Positions 27,217-35,282 of a stretch of 64,000 bases of DNA are shown in pieces (the first letter of the stretch is position 1; each line of letters starts with the position of its first letter). The translations under genes were made by a program, and so were the position numbers. The stretch is taken from NCBI RefSeq assembly GCF_018130615.1, contig NZ_JAFCKB010000006.1, positions 1 through 64,000 on the forward strand, in the 5' to 3' direction. The notes beneath the pieces were generated by a model. That model ran no database searches and was not told where the DNA came from. It saw nothing but the letters and a program-made list of their open reading frames with translations. Origin of the DNA: Bradyrhizobium manausense (GTDB lineage Bacteria; Pseudomonadota; Alphaproteobacteria; Rhizobiales; Xanthobacteraceae).

Positions 27217-27903
27217 TCATCTTGACCGATGCTTCCGTGTCAGGGCGGCCCAGCATTCCAGTGCGATGACTTGCCCAGCGCGGGCTATCCAGCCGAGATC
27301 CGATACGAGAGTCCGGTGTGGGAAATAGGCAAGGTCGATCTTCGCTTTCGCCGGAAACAGGACTTTCCGATAGTACTCGGGGGCGGGCACGTCCGCGGGG
27401 TAAGCGCTGCTTTCGTGCCTGAACAGGACCTGGCACGGCCCAAACACGCCTGGTTTGTAGTCGAGCAGTCGTTCGAAGCCTCCGCGAAAGCAATCGGAAA
27501 AGCTAAGAGACTCGGGGCGGGGCCCCACGAGCGACATATCGCCCCGCAAGACGTTCCAGAGCTGCGGCAGCTCGTCCAGCTTGGTCGCAGCCAGGATACG
27601 TCCAACGGCTGTCATACGTTCATCTTCCTGCAGCGTCAGGGGAGAGCCGTCGCTGCCGCAGCTCGGCCTGAATTTGCGAAACTTGTACATGCGAAACGGT
27701 TCGCCGCCTTGCCCCAGGCGGAGCTGCGAGAACAGAAGTGGCCGGCCGCTCTCGAGCCAGATGATGAACGCGACAACCACGAATACGGGTGAAAGCGATG
27801 CAATCGCGGCGCCGGCACAGAGAACGTCCATGGCACGCCGCGCGCTGAGACGTGCGGAACGAGATTGCGCAGCCCACCCGCTTTGCGTCTCGGGCAGGGT
27901 CAT
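27217..27903 (-). CDS. Undecaprenyl-phosphate sugar-1-phosphate transferase (PglC/WcaJ-type)
   Basis: 228 residues. One N-terminal membrane-inserted helix (about 26-50) is followed by the catalytic core of the bacterial sugar transferase family: RMYKFRKFRP, KLDELPQLWNVLRGDMSLVGPRPE, containing the Asp-Glu dyad at 110-111, and YKPGVFGPCQ. It has only the minimal PglC-like core and not the four extra helices of WcaJ. It would start repeat-unit assembly by moving a sugar-1-phosphate to undecaprenyl phosphate. It overlaps the aminotransferase gene by ATGA, suggesting that the first sugar is the product of that pathway. Confidence 0.88.
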   Translation of the reverse strand: MTLPETQSGWAAQSRSARLSARRAMDVLCAGAAIASLSPVFVVVAFIIWLESGRPLLFSQLRLGQGGEPFRMYKFRKFRPSCGSDGSPLTLQEDERMTAVGRILAATKLDELPQLWNVLRGDMSLVGPRPESLSFSDCFRGGFERLLDYKPGVFGPCQVLFRHESSAYPADVPAPEYYRKVLFPAKAKIDLAYFPHRTLVSDLGWIARAGQVIALECWAALTRKHRSR

Positions 27904-29036
27904 GCGACGGCCCCCACCGGATATTGGGGTGCGAGCGCAGTTGTCAGTGCAATCACGACTCTCTCGACGTCCGACGTCCCCATACGCGGGTGCAGAGGCA
28001 GTGTCAGCTCGCGGCGAGCAAAATCCTCCGTGCGCGGGAGGGTCATCTCCGGATAGAGATCCCTGTAGAATGTCAGGCGATGGACGGGCGGATAGTGAAC
28101 CGTGGTCTGAATGCCGTGCTTTCGCAGGCGATCGATGACGCGCTGGCGGCTGGTCGCCGGCGGCAGCACGACCGGCATCACGTGGTGGGTCGAGGGCCAG
28201 GGAGCTTCAAACGGGATCATCACGGAAGGGCAATGTTCCGCCATGAGCTCACGGTAAGTGGCTGACAATCGCCGTCTGATCTCATTCCATTCCGGCAGCT
28301 TCTTGAGCTGTACGAGGCCGAGCGCAGCCCGTAGCTCGTCCATTCGATAGTTGAACCCGAGAATCGTCACGTCGTAGTCAGGACGGCGGCTGGACAGGCG
28401 TTGCCGGGTACCGCTGGTCATCCCGTGAGCGCGGGCCTGCCGGATCGTCTCGCGCAAGGTGCGGCTGCGCGCAATGATCGCGCCCCCTTCGGCGGTGGTC
28501 ATGTTCTTGTTTCCATAGAAGCTGAAGGCGGCCGCCTCGCCATAGCTGCCGACCTCGGGCAGTCCGGGCGCATGAGCGGCGTCCTCGATCAAGAGCAGTC
28601 CCTTCCGGCGCGCAAAGGATTGCCAGGCATCGCGATGCGCGAGGTAGCCGGCAAAATGAACGAGGATGATGGCCTTGGTCCTCGAGGTGCACTTGGCTTC
28701 CGCCTCGTCCAGCGACATCAACGGAACCTCTGCAGAACCGATATCGACGAAGACCGGCTTGGCGCCGACATAGAGAACGCTGTTGGCCGTGGCGACGAAG
28801 GTCAGCGAGGGAACGATGACTTCGTCGCCGGGGCCGATGCCGAGGGCGTGCAGGATGAGGTGGAGGGCCGCCGTGCAGGAGCCGACGGCGACCGCATCCT
28901 CGGCCTCGTGCAGGCGGGCGAACGCCTGCTCGAAGTCGCGAACGCGATCTCCCATCGTCACCCAGCCACTGTCGATGACCGCGGCGAGAGCGAGCTTCTC
29001 GTCTTCGCCCAGGACCGGCTCTGATACCAATAGCAT
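27900..29036 (-). CDS. DegT/DnrJ/EryC1-family sugar aminotransferase
   Basis: 378 residues from the ATG at 29036 (GGAG eight bases upstream). PLP-dependent nucleotide-sugar aminotransferase: the GSCTAALHLIL phosphate-binding loop lies near 52, LLIEDAAHAPG has the Asp that pairs with the PLP ring (152), and SFYGNKNMTTAEGG carries the PLP Lys at 177. Pattern and partners suggest C4 amination of the 4-keto sugar made by the LegB-like dehydratase. It overlaps the sugar transferase start by ATGA. A longer frame to 29093 exists but lacks a better ribosome-binding site. Confidence 0.87.
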   Translation of the reverse strand: MLLVSEPVLGEDEKLALAAVIDSGWVTMGDRVRDFEQAFARLHEAEDAVAVGSCTAALHLILHALGIGPGDEVIVPSLTFVATANSVLYVGAKPVFVDIGSAEVPLMSLDEAEAKCTSRTKAIILVHFAGYLAHRDAWQSFARRKGLLLIEDAAHAPGLPEVGSYGEAAAFSFYGNKNMTTAEGGAIIARSRTLRETIRQARAHGMTSGTRQRLSSRRPDYDVTILGFNYRMDELRAALGLVQLKKLPEWNEIRRRLSATYRELMAEHCPSVMIPFEAPWPSTHHVMPVVLPPATSRQRVIDRLRKHGIQTTVHYPPVHRLTFYRDLYPEMTLPRTEDFARRELTLPLHPRMGTSDVERVVIALTTALAPQYPVGAVA

Positions 29037-29111
29037 GTGTTCATCTCCAATCAGGGCGCAAACTCGCGCCGCGAGCACGACGTTTGCGATCATTGCGGAT
29101 GAGAGAGTGCC

Positions 29112-29831
29112 TCAGGCGGCGGCGAAACTTGCGAGTGCCGGCGATTGCTCATCCCATGCGACGTCCTGGGCTTTCAGGAAGTCCTCGACACGTCCGATGT
29201 CGAGCCAGAGGCCGCTGTGCTTGAAGACGTTGACCGGAGCATTGTCGTTCAGCATCTGGAACATCAGATCGTCGAACCCAAAGGGGACGCCGGAGGGGAT
29301 TCGTTCGACGATGGAGGGATCCATGCAGTAAATCCCCATGCTGACGAGGTGCGTGAGCTCGGGCTTTTCACGGAAGTCGCTGACGCGTCCATCCACCTCG
29401 TCGATCACGCCGAAGTCCATCTTGGTCGGACGAATTGACGTTGCGATCGTGAGCGGCGAATTGCTGCGCCGATGACAGCTCACGAACTGATTGAGGTTCA
29501 GATCCGTCAGAACGTCGCCGTTGAGAACGAGAAATGGTTCGTCGAGGTGGTCGCGCAGCAGCGACAGGGGGCCAATCGTTCCGAGCGGCTCCATTTCCTG
29601 CGTGTAGTTGATGTGCATATTCCACTGATTGCCATCCCCGCAGACACTGCGAATGAGATGGCCAAGATATCCGGTCGTGACGTAGACCTCCCTGATCCCG
29701 TTCCGCCTGAGCCACTTGAGAACAAGCTCGAGAACAGGCCGCGCGCCGATCGGCATGAGTGGTTTCGGCAAAATCGAGGTGTGGGGACGTAAGCGTGTTC
29801 CTTTGCCGCCGCATTGAATAACCGCCTTCAT
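29112..29831 (-). CDS. Sugar-phosphate nucleotidyltransferase
   Basis: 239 residues from the ATG at 29831 with GGAGGG directly upstream. The N-terminal signature MKAVIQCGGKGTRLRPHTSI with PKPLMPI is the nucleotide-binding and activating Lys motif of the NTP_transferase family. LVLNGDVLTDLNL holds the metal-binding Asp, and GLWLDIGRVEDFLKA is the usual end. It would form the NDP-sugar that enters the dehydratase/aminotransferase pathway. It is first gene of the leftward operon that runs through the aminotransferase, sugar transferase and dehydratase to the ExoF-like exporter. Confidence 0.87.
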   Translation of the reverse strand: MKAVIQCGGKGTRLRPHTSILPKPLMPIGARPVLELVLKWLRRNGIREVYVTTGYLGHLIRSVCGDGNQWNMHINYTQEMEPLGTIGPLSLLRDHLDEPFLVLNGDVLTDLNLNQFVSCHRRSNSPLTIATSIRPTKMDFGVIDEVDGRVSDFREKPELTHLVSMGIYCMDPSIVERIPSGVPFGFDDLMFQMLNDNAPVNVFKHSGLWLDIGRVEDFLKAQDVAWDEQSPALASFAAA

Positions 29832-30294
29832 CAAACCCTCCATATTGCTAGAGTCCGCAGTCCTTCAACTATGTGCTTTTCGCCTGCATAAGTCCGATCT
29901 CAGTGTGCTGATCGGGCGGGCGTAGAAAGAACGTAAGCGCAATCGAGCAGACGCGTCTTCGTGCATTCGCATGAGACAATGTGGGTATGCGGACATACTC
30001 CAGCGGGCAGATGCGATCGTGATCGTCCGACGAATGCCGAGCGCAGCAGTACGAGTGCGGAGACGAGTGCAGCGGATTAATGCTACTTGGCGTGTTCAAC
30101 GCGGGAAAATCAAAGCACGATCAGTGCGCTGCGGAGAGACCAGGACGATCGAGATCCGCACGGAGAAACGCCACAGCAGCGTGGCTGCTGTGGCGTTTCA
30201 TGAGCTGCTCGGCCGTCGCGGTACTTGGGATTAGCCCTTTTTCGCTTGTCGAAGACGCGGCTAGCGATGAAGCGCTAGACGCGGCCAGCGTCCG
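29832..30294. other. Intergenic region upstream of the nucleotide-sugar operon
   Basis: About 460 bp between two leftward genes. I find no supported gene. It contains a very strong hairpin (30165-30199, listed separately) and must contain the promoter of the nucleotidyltransferase operon. Confidence 0.5.
30165..30199 (-). terminator. Perfect 16-bp inverted repeat with 3-nt loop
   Basis: Arms 30165-30180 (GAAACGCCACAGCAGC) and 30184-30199 are exact complements around a GTG loop. The GGCGTTTC end resembles the A/T-rich foot of rho-independent terminators, though no long T-run follows. It lies 96 bp after the stop of the leftward LuxR-type gene and about 330 bp before the nucleotidyltransferase start, so termination of the regulator transcript is the likeliest role. 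Confidence 0.65.
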
Positions 30295-31101
30295 TTAATA
30301 GAGCTTGGTGACGCCGGGACCTTGATTGGCATGAGTCCGGCGATCGAGATGCAAGGCGCCGAGACCCGTGGCTTGGGGGATGATGGAAGGCAGCGCGTGT
30401 CCGTTTGCGGAGTGAACCAGCGATCCGTTGTTCATGCCCCAGATCGCGGCCTGCGTCCGGTTCTGGACCCGGATCTTCCGCAGAATCGCCTTGACGTGAA
30501 CTTTCACGGTTGCCTCTGCGATGTCGATCTTTCGGGCGATGGACTTGTTGGAATTGCCTTCGATCAAGCAAGACAGGATCGCCTTCTCGCGTGGAGAAAG
30601 ATGCGGCGCAGCCGGCTCCTCCGCGGCGAGCCCGATGTCATGTCCAGCCTGCTCCACTGATGCGGCTTCGCGCTCAAAAATGCCGTCGAGTGCGAACGAC
30701 AGAAATGCCGGAGGAAAGACAGCTTCACCCATCGTCACGAGTTCGACGGATTTGATGAAGGCATCGCAGGAATTGACGTTCACGAAATAGCCGCTCGCAC
30801 CAGCCCGATATGCCGACACGAGTTCATCCGGACAATAATGGTCCGAGACAACTGCGATCCGGGCATCAGGATAGTGATTTCTGACGAAACAGATCTGGTC
30901 CAATGCGACATCAAAGCCATCGCCATTGTGTAGGACGAGAAACAGGAGTTGATGCGCCTGGAGTTCGTTTGGCAATTCATCGACGCTCGAAGCAGAGAGC
31001 GCGATCCGAAAATGTGCCGCATGCAGGATCTTTGAAATTCCCTCCCTGATCAAAATGTTTTTTCCAATAAGAACGGTTTCGCAAAGCTGACGCCTCGACA
31101 T
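30295..31101 (-). CDS. LuxR/NarL-type regulator with degenerate receiver domain
   Basis: 268 residues from the ATG at 31101 (GGAGGG upstream). A CheY-like N-terminal fold is recognisable (ETVLIGKNILIREGISKIL; ARIAVVSDHYCPDELVSAYRAGASGYFVN), but the acidic pair is replaced by GK, the phospho-acceptor strand reads LFLVLHNGDG, and the conserved Lys is Asn. The C-terminal LuxR HTH is intact (LSPREKAILSCLIEGNSNKSIARKIDIAEATVKVHVKAILRKI), followed by a tail of about 50 residues. It is therefore an atypical, phosphorylation-independent regulator, probably of the polysaccharide operon to its left. It is divergent from a second such regulator at 31654. Confidence 0.83.
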   Translation of the reverse strand: MSRRQLCETVLIGKNILIREGISKILHAAHFRIALSASSVDELPNELQAHQLLFLVLHNGDGFDVALDQICFVRNHYPDARIAVVSDHYCPDELVSAYRAGASGYFVNVNSCDAFIKSVELVTMGEAVFPPAFLSFALDGIFEREAASVEQAGHDIGLAAEEPAAPHLSPREKAILSCLIEGNSNKSIARKIDIAEATVKVHVKAILRKIRVQNRTQAAIWGMNNGSLVHSANGHALPSIIPQATGLGALHLDRRTHANQGPGVTKLY

Positions 31102-31653
31102 TCTACCCTCCAGCGACGAACGCAACGACACGACTGGAACTAAATGATGAAGATCAATAGTGATCTGGGCGGATTACGTCTGCCTGCGTGGTATCAGGTC
31201 ATACCTTTCGTATTAATCCGGCCGTGTGCTTCCGGCCAATATCTGGCAGTTTCCGCCCATTAATTTTTTTGCTACAGTTTTATGACGTTAAATCCGAGAT
31301 TCCGATTTTGGTATATATCGTTCGTTGTAAGTGCGGCTGGGGAATCCGGTCTGATAGGTAAAAGGATGACGGCTCCCAGCCAATCGTTGCGGGAGAATCG
31401 CGTCCCGGGAGCTTGAGATGGTCTACCCCCGGTATCTTGCGGGGTGAGGCCGCCCGGGCACGGACCATGGCCTGTGGTAACATGTCGCCTGCGGTTTTCA
31501 CGTTATGCGAGTAATCTGGGTGAGTTTACAGGTTCATTGATTTGATTGCGGCGTAGGCCGACATTTTTGCAGCGCGCCAATGTGCGTCGGCGGCGGAGGG
31601 AAACAAGCCGGATTTGCGGACGTTAACATTGGGGCGGCTGGCCGAGGAGCCTC
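31102..31653. other. AT-rich divergent regulatory region between two LuxR-type genes
   Basis: About 550 bp without a supported gene. The part 31255-31330 is clearly richer in A and T than the rest of the window (for example CATTAATTTTTTTGC and TTTTGGTATATAT), which fits promoters and binding sites for the two divergent regulators. No exact operator could be assigned. Confidence 0.5.
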
Positions 31654-32316
31654 ATGAATTGCATAAAAATAGTAATAGCTGATCGGCATCCAGTGGTCTT
31701 GAAAGGTCTGAGCAGCGTGCTCGGCGTTGAAGACGATTTCGAAATTGTTGCATCTTGCAACGACGCCGTGAGCTGCGCGCAAGCGATCGAGACCCATGCG
31801 CCGGATATCGCGATTCTCGGTTCATTGATGCCTGGGGAGCTGATCGCGCTGAGTCCCTCCATCCTCAATCCAGCCGGTCGCTCGATCCGTTTGGTGTTCT
31901 TCATCTCTTCGGAAAGCTACGATGCCGTCCCACTGGACGCGATCGATGGCTGCAGCGTGGTCTTGAAGGAAACCTCGCCGGAAGCGTTGGTGCGGTCTTT
32001 ACGGCAGGTGGCGAACGGCGAACGGATCTTGCCGCAGCCTTCCGTCGAACCGGTCACGATGGCTGGTCCTGAGATCAATACGGACAGTGTACTGGCTGTG
32101 CTGACGGATCGGGAGCGTCAGATCATGCGGCTGGTCGCGGAAGGACTATCGAACAAGCAGATCGGACGCCGCTTGAACATTGCCGACACCACAATCAAGG
32201 TCCATCTTCACCACATCTTCCAGAAGCTCGAGATCAGCAATCGGACAGAGCTTGCGGCCTTGGCCATTTCGCAGAATGATCGGGGCCCTGCGGTCAAGTC
32301 GATGGAATCTGAATGA
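31654..32316 (+). CDS. LuxR/NarL-type response regulator lacking the phospho-acceptor Asp
   Basis: 220 residues. The receiver domain begins IKIVIADRHPVVLKGLSSVL (one of the two acidic residues kept) and has the conserved Lys (CSVVLKETSPE), but the phospho-acceptor position reads PDIAILGSLMPG, with Gly where Asp is expected. The C-terminal HTH is canonical: LTDRERQIMRLVAEGLSNKQIGRRLNIADTTIKVHLHHIFQKLEI. It likely works without classical phosphorylation. Its arrangement, divergent from a second atypical regulator beside the polysaccharide genes, suggests local control of that locus. Confidence 0.85.
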   Translation: MNCIKIVIADRHPVVLKGLSSVLGVEDDFEIVASCNDAVSCAQAIETHAPDIAILGSLMPGELIALSPSILNPAGRSIRLVFFISSESYDAVPLDAIDGCSVVLKETSPEALVRSLRQVANGERILPQPSVEPVTMAGPEINTDSVLAVLTDRERQIMRLVAEGLSNKQIGRRLNIADTTIKVHLHHIFQKLEISNRTELAALAISQNDRGPAVKSMESE

Positions 32317-32452
32317 ACGGCGAGTGACGAGAGCGAATTCCGTCCTGCGACCCTGCGCGCCAGCGCTGGGCCTGCCGATCCCAACTGACGTCCGAGCGAG
32401 AATATCCCCACATTGACGAGGTCTTTGAACCTCGACATGCGCTTGGCGCAGC

Positions 32453-32689
32453 CTATTGGGTGACCGAAAAATGAAGGACGAACAGCGGCAGACTGCTCAG
32501 TTCTGGGCTGTCGCTCACCTCGATCCGCCACGACGAGTAGTCCTGAAATGGCCCAACGACGTCGCTTCGGAGGATCTCGTGGCTCAACTCTATAGCCGCT
32601 GTCCGTGCGGCGTCGATGTCGGGAAGATTCACCCCGAGGTCGTCGGGCACTGAACCGCCGTCGTGGACGTGGAAAAAATATCGAGGCAT
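32453..32689 (-). CDS. DUF6894-type small protein
   Basis: 78 residues from the ATG at 32689. The sequence MPRYFFHVHDGGSVPDDLGVNLPDIDAARTAAIELSHEIL follows the rhizobial DUF6894 pattern (PRYFFHxxDG, D-x-x-G-x-x-LPD-x-x-AAR). It is probably cytoplasmic; function unknown. The open frame extends to 32809, but the family always begins at MPRYFF. It is convergent with the LuxR-type gene at 31654 and divergent from glmS. Confidence 0.75.
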   Translation of the reverse strand: MPRYFFHVHDGGSVPDDLGVNLPDIDAARTAAIELSHEILRSDVVGPFQDYSSWRIEVSDSPELSSLPLFVLHFSVTQ

Positions 32690-33122
32690 TGGTGCTTCCG
32701 GAAAACGGTTATCCCCGGGACGAAACCAAGCGCACCTCGCGGCAGCGTCCCAGAGTGGACCTACGACGACTTGGCATTCGAGGTCCATGATCATTGTTGG
32801 GTACCTCAACGTCGAACCGGTTTCTCATGGTTGACATGGACTATCGCGTCCTGCGGTCTAGAATCACGATGCGCCGCAAGTGCCGCCCACTTCGGCGTGT
32901 TCGGCGGCCCCGGCTTCTCCTGCGAATAGGCCCCCCGCCGGGGCCGCGATCTCTTCGCGTCGACGTTATGGCGACAGCTGGTTCACCCGCACGCGTTCGG
33001 AGTACCCCGCGTTTGTCGCCGTCATTCTCCCTATTCGATCACGCCAATCCTAGGTTGATCGGCAATGATGGATCATTGCGAGCGTGCTTCGGTGATTGTC
33101 GGCGAGGCGAGAGACCTGACAG
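32690..33122. other. Intergenic region upstream of glmS
   Basis: About 430 bp with no supported gene; the open frames here are Arg-rich noise. It contains an 11-bp perfect inverted repeat (arms 32904-32914 and 32937-32947, 22-nt loop, GCGGCCCCGGC type). I find no glmS ribozyme-like sequence. Confidence 0.45.
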
Positions 33123-34949
33123 ATGTGCGGAATTATCGGCATTCTGGGACAAACTGCGGTATCGGGCCGATTGATCGATGCGCTTAGGCGCCTCGAATAT
33201 CGGGGGTACGACTCGACGGGGGTGGCGACCCTTGATGACGGTCATCTCGAGCGTCGGCGAGCCGAAGGTAAGCTCAAGAACCTGGAGGTGAGGCTGCGTG
33301 CCGAGCCGCTGGGCGGGGACGCCGGGATCGGTCACACGCGCTGGGCTACACATGGCAAGCCGACGGAGTACAACGCGCATCCGCACGCGACCGAGCGCGT
33401 TGCGGTTGTCCATAACGGCATCATCGAGAACTTTCGGAAGCTGCGCCAGGCGCTTGAAGCGAGGGGGGCGAGGTTCGCGAGCGACACGGACAGCGAAGTC
33501 GTCGTGCATCTCGTTCATTCCTATCTGCTGATGGGCTATTCGCCTCAGGAAGCCGTCAAGGCGTCATTGCCCCAGTTGCGCGGCGCCTTCGCGCTGGTGT
33601 TTCTTTTTAAGGGATATCGCGATCTTCTGATCGGCGCGCGTAGGGGTTCGCCGCTGGCGGTGGGCTATGGCGCCGGCGAGAACTATCTCGGCTCCGATGC
33701 GATTGCGCTCGCTCCCTTTGCCCAAGGCATCAGCTACCTGGAAGACGGCGACTGGGTGGTGCTGTCACGCGAGAAAGGAGTGATCCGGGACGCGAACGAT
33801 GCGGTCGTTACGCGCGAGGTGATCGAAGCGGGTGGGGCGTCGTTCGTCGCCGACAAGGCAAACTATCGCCATTTCATGGCCAAGGAGATTTGGGAGCAGC
33901 CGGACGTCGTAGGCCGCACACTCGCCCATTATGTGAATATGAGAGCCGAGCGGGTGGCGCTGCCGATCAAGCCGCCGTTCGATTTCCGCGACGTCAGGCG
34001 TGTTACAATCACGGCCTGCGGCACCGCGAGCTATGCCGGGGCGATCGCAAAGTATTGGTTCGAACGGCTGGCACATGTCCCCGTGGATGTCGATATCGCC
34101 TCCGAATTCCGCTATCGCGAAACGCCGCTCGGCAAGGGCGACCTTGCGGTCTTCGTCTCGCAATCCGGCGAAACCGCCGACACGCTGGCTGCACTTCGCT
34201 ACGCCAGGGAGAGCGGCGCCCATACGATCTCTGTCGTGAATGTGCCGACATCCACCATTGCGCGCGAGAGCGAAACGGTGCTGCCGACCCTGGCCGGCCC
34301 CGAGATCGGCGTTGCCTCGACCAAGGCCTTCACCTGTCAGCTGATGGCGCTCGCCGCCTTCGCGGTTGCTGCCGGAACCGCGCATGGCGAGATCTCCGCG
34401 AGTGAGGAGAGGCGGCTTGTGAGGGGGCTGATCGAAGTGCCGCGTTTGATGGCTGCAGCTCTTGCCAGCGAGCCACAGATCGAGAGGCTGGCTCGCTATG
34501 TCGCAAAGGCGCGTGACGTGCTTTATCTGGGGCGCGGCACCAGCTATCCGCTTGCGTTGGAAGGCGCGCTGAAGCTGAAGGAAATCTCCTATATCCATGC
34601 CGAGGGCTATGCCGCGGGCGAACTCAAACACGGCCCCATCGCCCTGATCGATGAGGACATGCCCGTCGTGGTTATTGCGCCATTCGACGGTGTGTTTGAG
34701 AAGACCGTGTCGAACATGCAAGAGGTCTTGGCGCGCGGCGGCAAGATCATTCTGATCACGGATTCCAAAGGTGCGGCGGAAGCAGCTGTCGAGTCCGTAG
34801 CCACGATATCGCTGCCTGACATGGCGCCGACCTTCGCGCCGATGGTCTACGCCGTTCCGATCCAGTTGCTCGCGTATCATACGGCCGTGATCATGGGCAC
34901 CGATGTCGATCAACCGCGGAATCTCGCCAAGTCGGTGACGGTCGAATAG
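33123..34949 (+). CDS. glmS: Glutamine-fructose-6-phosphate aminotransferase (isomerising)
   Basis: 608 residues, the full family length. The N-terminal nucleophile Cys2 follows the start Met (MCGIIGILG), and the glutaminase domain has RLEYRGYDSTG, GHTRWATHGKPTEYNAHPH and VVHNGIIEN. Two SIS domains follow (ITACGTASYAGAIAKYW, VSQSGETADTLAALR, LGRGTSYPLALEGALKLKEISYIHAEGYAAGELKHGP), ending DQPRNLAKSVTVE. It makes glucosamine-6-phosphate, the precursor of UDP-GlcNAc. The position beside the polysaccharide locus, without glmU or glmM nearby, suggests a locus-dedicated or second copy (as nodM is in rhizobia), but a second copy elsewhere cannot be seen from here. Confidence 0.95.
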   Translation: MCGIIGILGQTAVSGRLIDALRRLEYRGYDSTGVATLDDGHLERRRAEGKLKNLEVRLRAEPLGGDAGIGHTRWATHGKPTEYNAHPHATERVAVVHNGIIENFRKLRQALEARGARFASDTDSEVVVHLVHSYLLMGYSPQEAVKASLPQLRGAFALVFLFKGYRDLLIGARRGSPLAVGYGAGENYLGSDAIALAPFAQGISYLEDGDWVVLSREKGVIRDANDAVVTREVIEAGGASFVADKANYRHFMAKEIWEQPDVVGRTLAHYVNMRAERVALPIKPPFDFRDVRRVTITACGTASYAGAIAKYWFERLAHVPVDVDIASEFRYRETPLGKGDLAVFVSQSGETADTLAALRYARESGAHTISVVNVPTSTIARESETVLPTLAGPEIGVASTKAFTCQLMALAAFAVAAGTAHGEISASEERRLVRGLIEVPRLMAAALASEPQIERLARYVAKARDVLYLGRGTSYPLALEGALKLKEISYIHAEGYAAGELKHGPIALIDEDMPVVVIAPFDGVFEKTVSNMQEVLARGGKIILITDSKGAAEAAVESVATISLPDMAPTFAPMVYAVPIQLLAYHTAVIMGTDVDQPRNLAKSVTVE

Positions 34950-35282
34950 GCGTGATCCATTCGGTGCAGCGAATTTGGCGGGGGGCGGATACGCCGCTCC
35001 CGTGAGGGAGTACCCCTTCTGGGACGGCAGAATGGTCTGTCGTGGTGCTTCAAATTCCTGGCCGCATGTCGTGCAATACCAAGGGGACCGCAGGCGAATG
35101 TTACCGCCGGCGGCTGACAGGAGCATTGATGTTCGGGTCCGCGTGAGCGGTGCCGGAGATAATGTTGGATTTCAGAGCTCGGGTGAATGCGGCGGGCTTC
35201 AGTGAATCTTGGTGCGGCGTTGCCGAGGTTTCTCCGGCAACGAGATTGATGAAGTTCAGATTCGGCCAGAGGGAGCATTACC
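34950..35282. other. Leader region of the giant-protein gene
   Basis: About 330 bp with no supported gene. A 7-bp hairpin (GTTGCCG at 35219-35225 with its complement at 35235-35241) lies about 42 bp before the GTG start, and a GAGGGAG ribosome-binding site lies at about 35268-35274. The promoter of the giant gene is presumably here. Confidence 0.5.

Noticed and set aside
32690-33122. glmS ribozyme upstream of glmS
   Set aside because: The region is GC-rich without the conserved ribozyme core; such ribozymes are typical of Firmicutes, and only an unrelated inverted repeat is present.
33123-34949. Assigning this gene as nodM
   Set aside because: No nod box, nod genes or symbiosis genes are visible in the window; glmS is the safe name, although a second genomic copy is possible.
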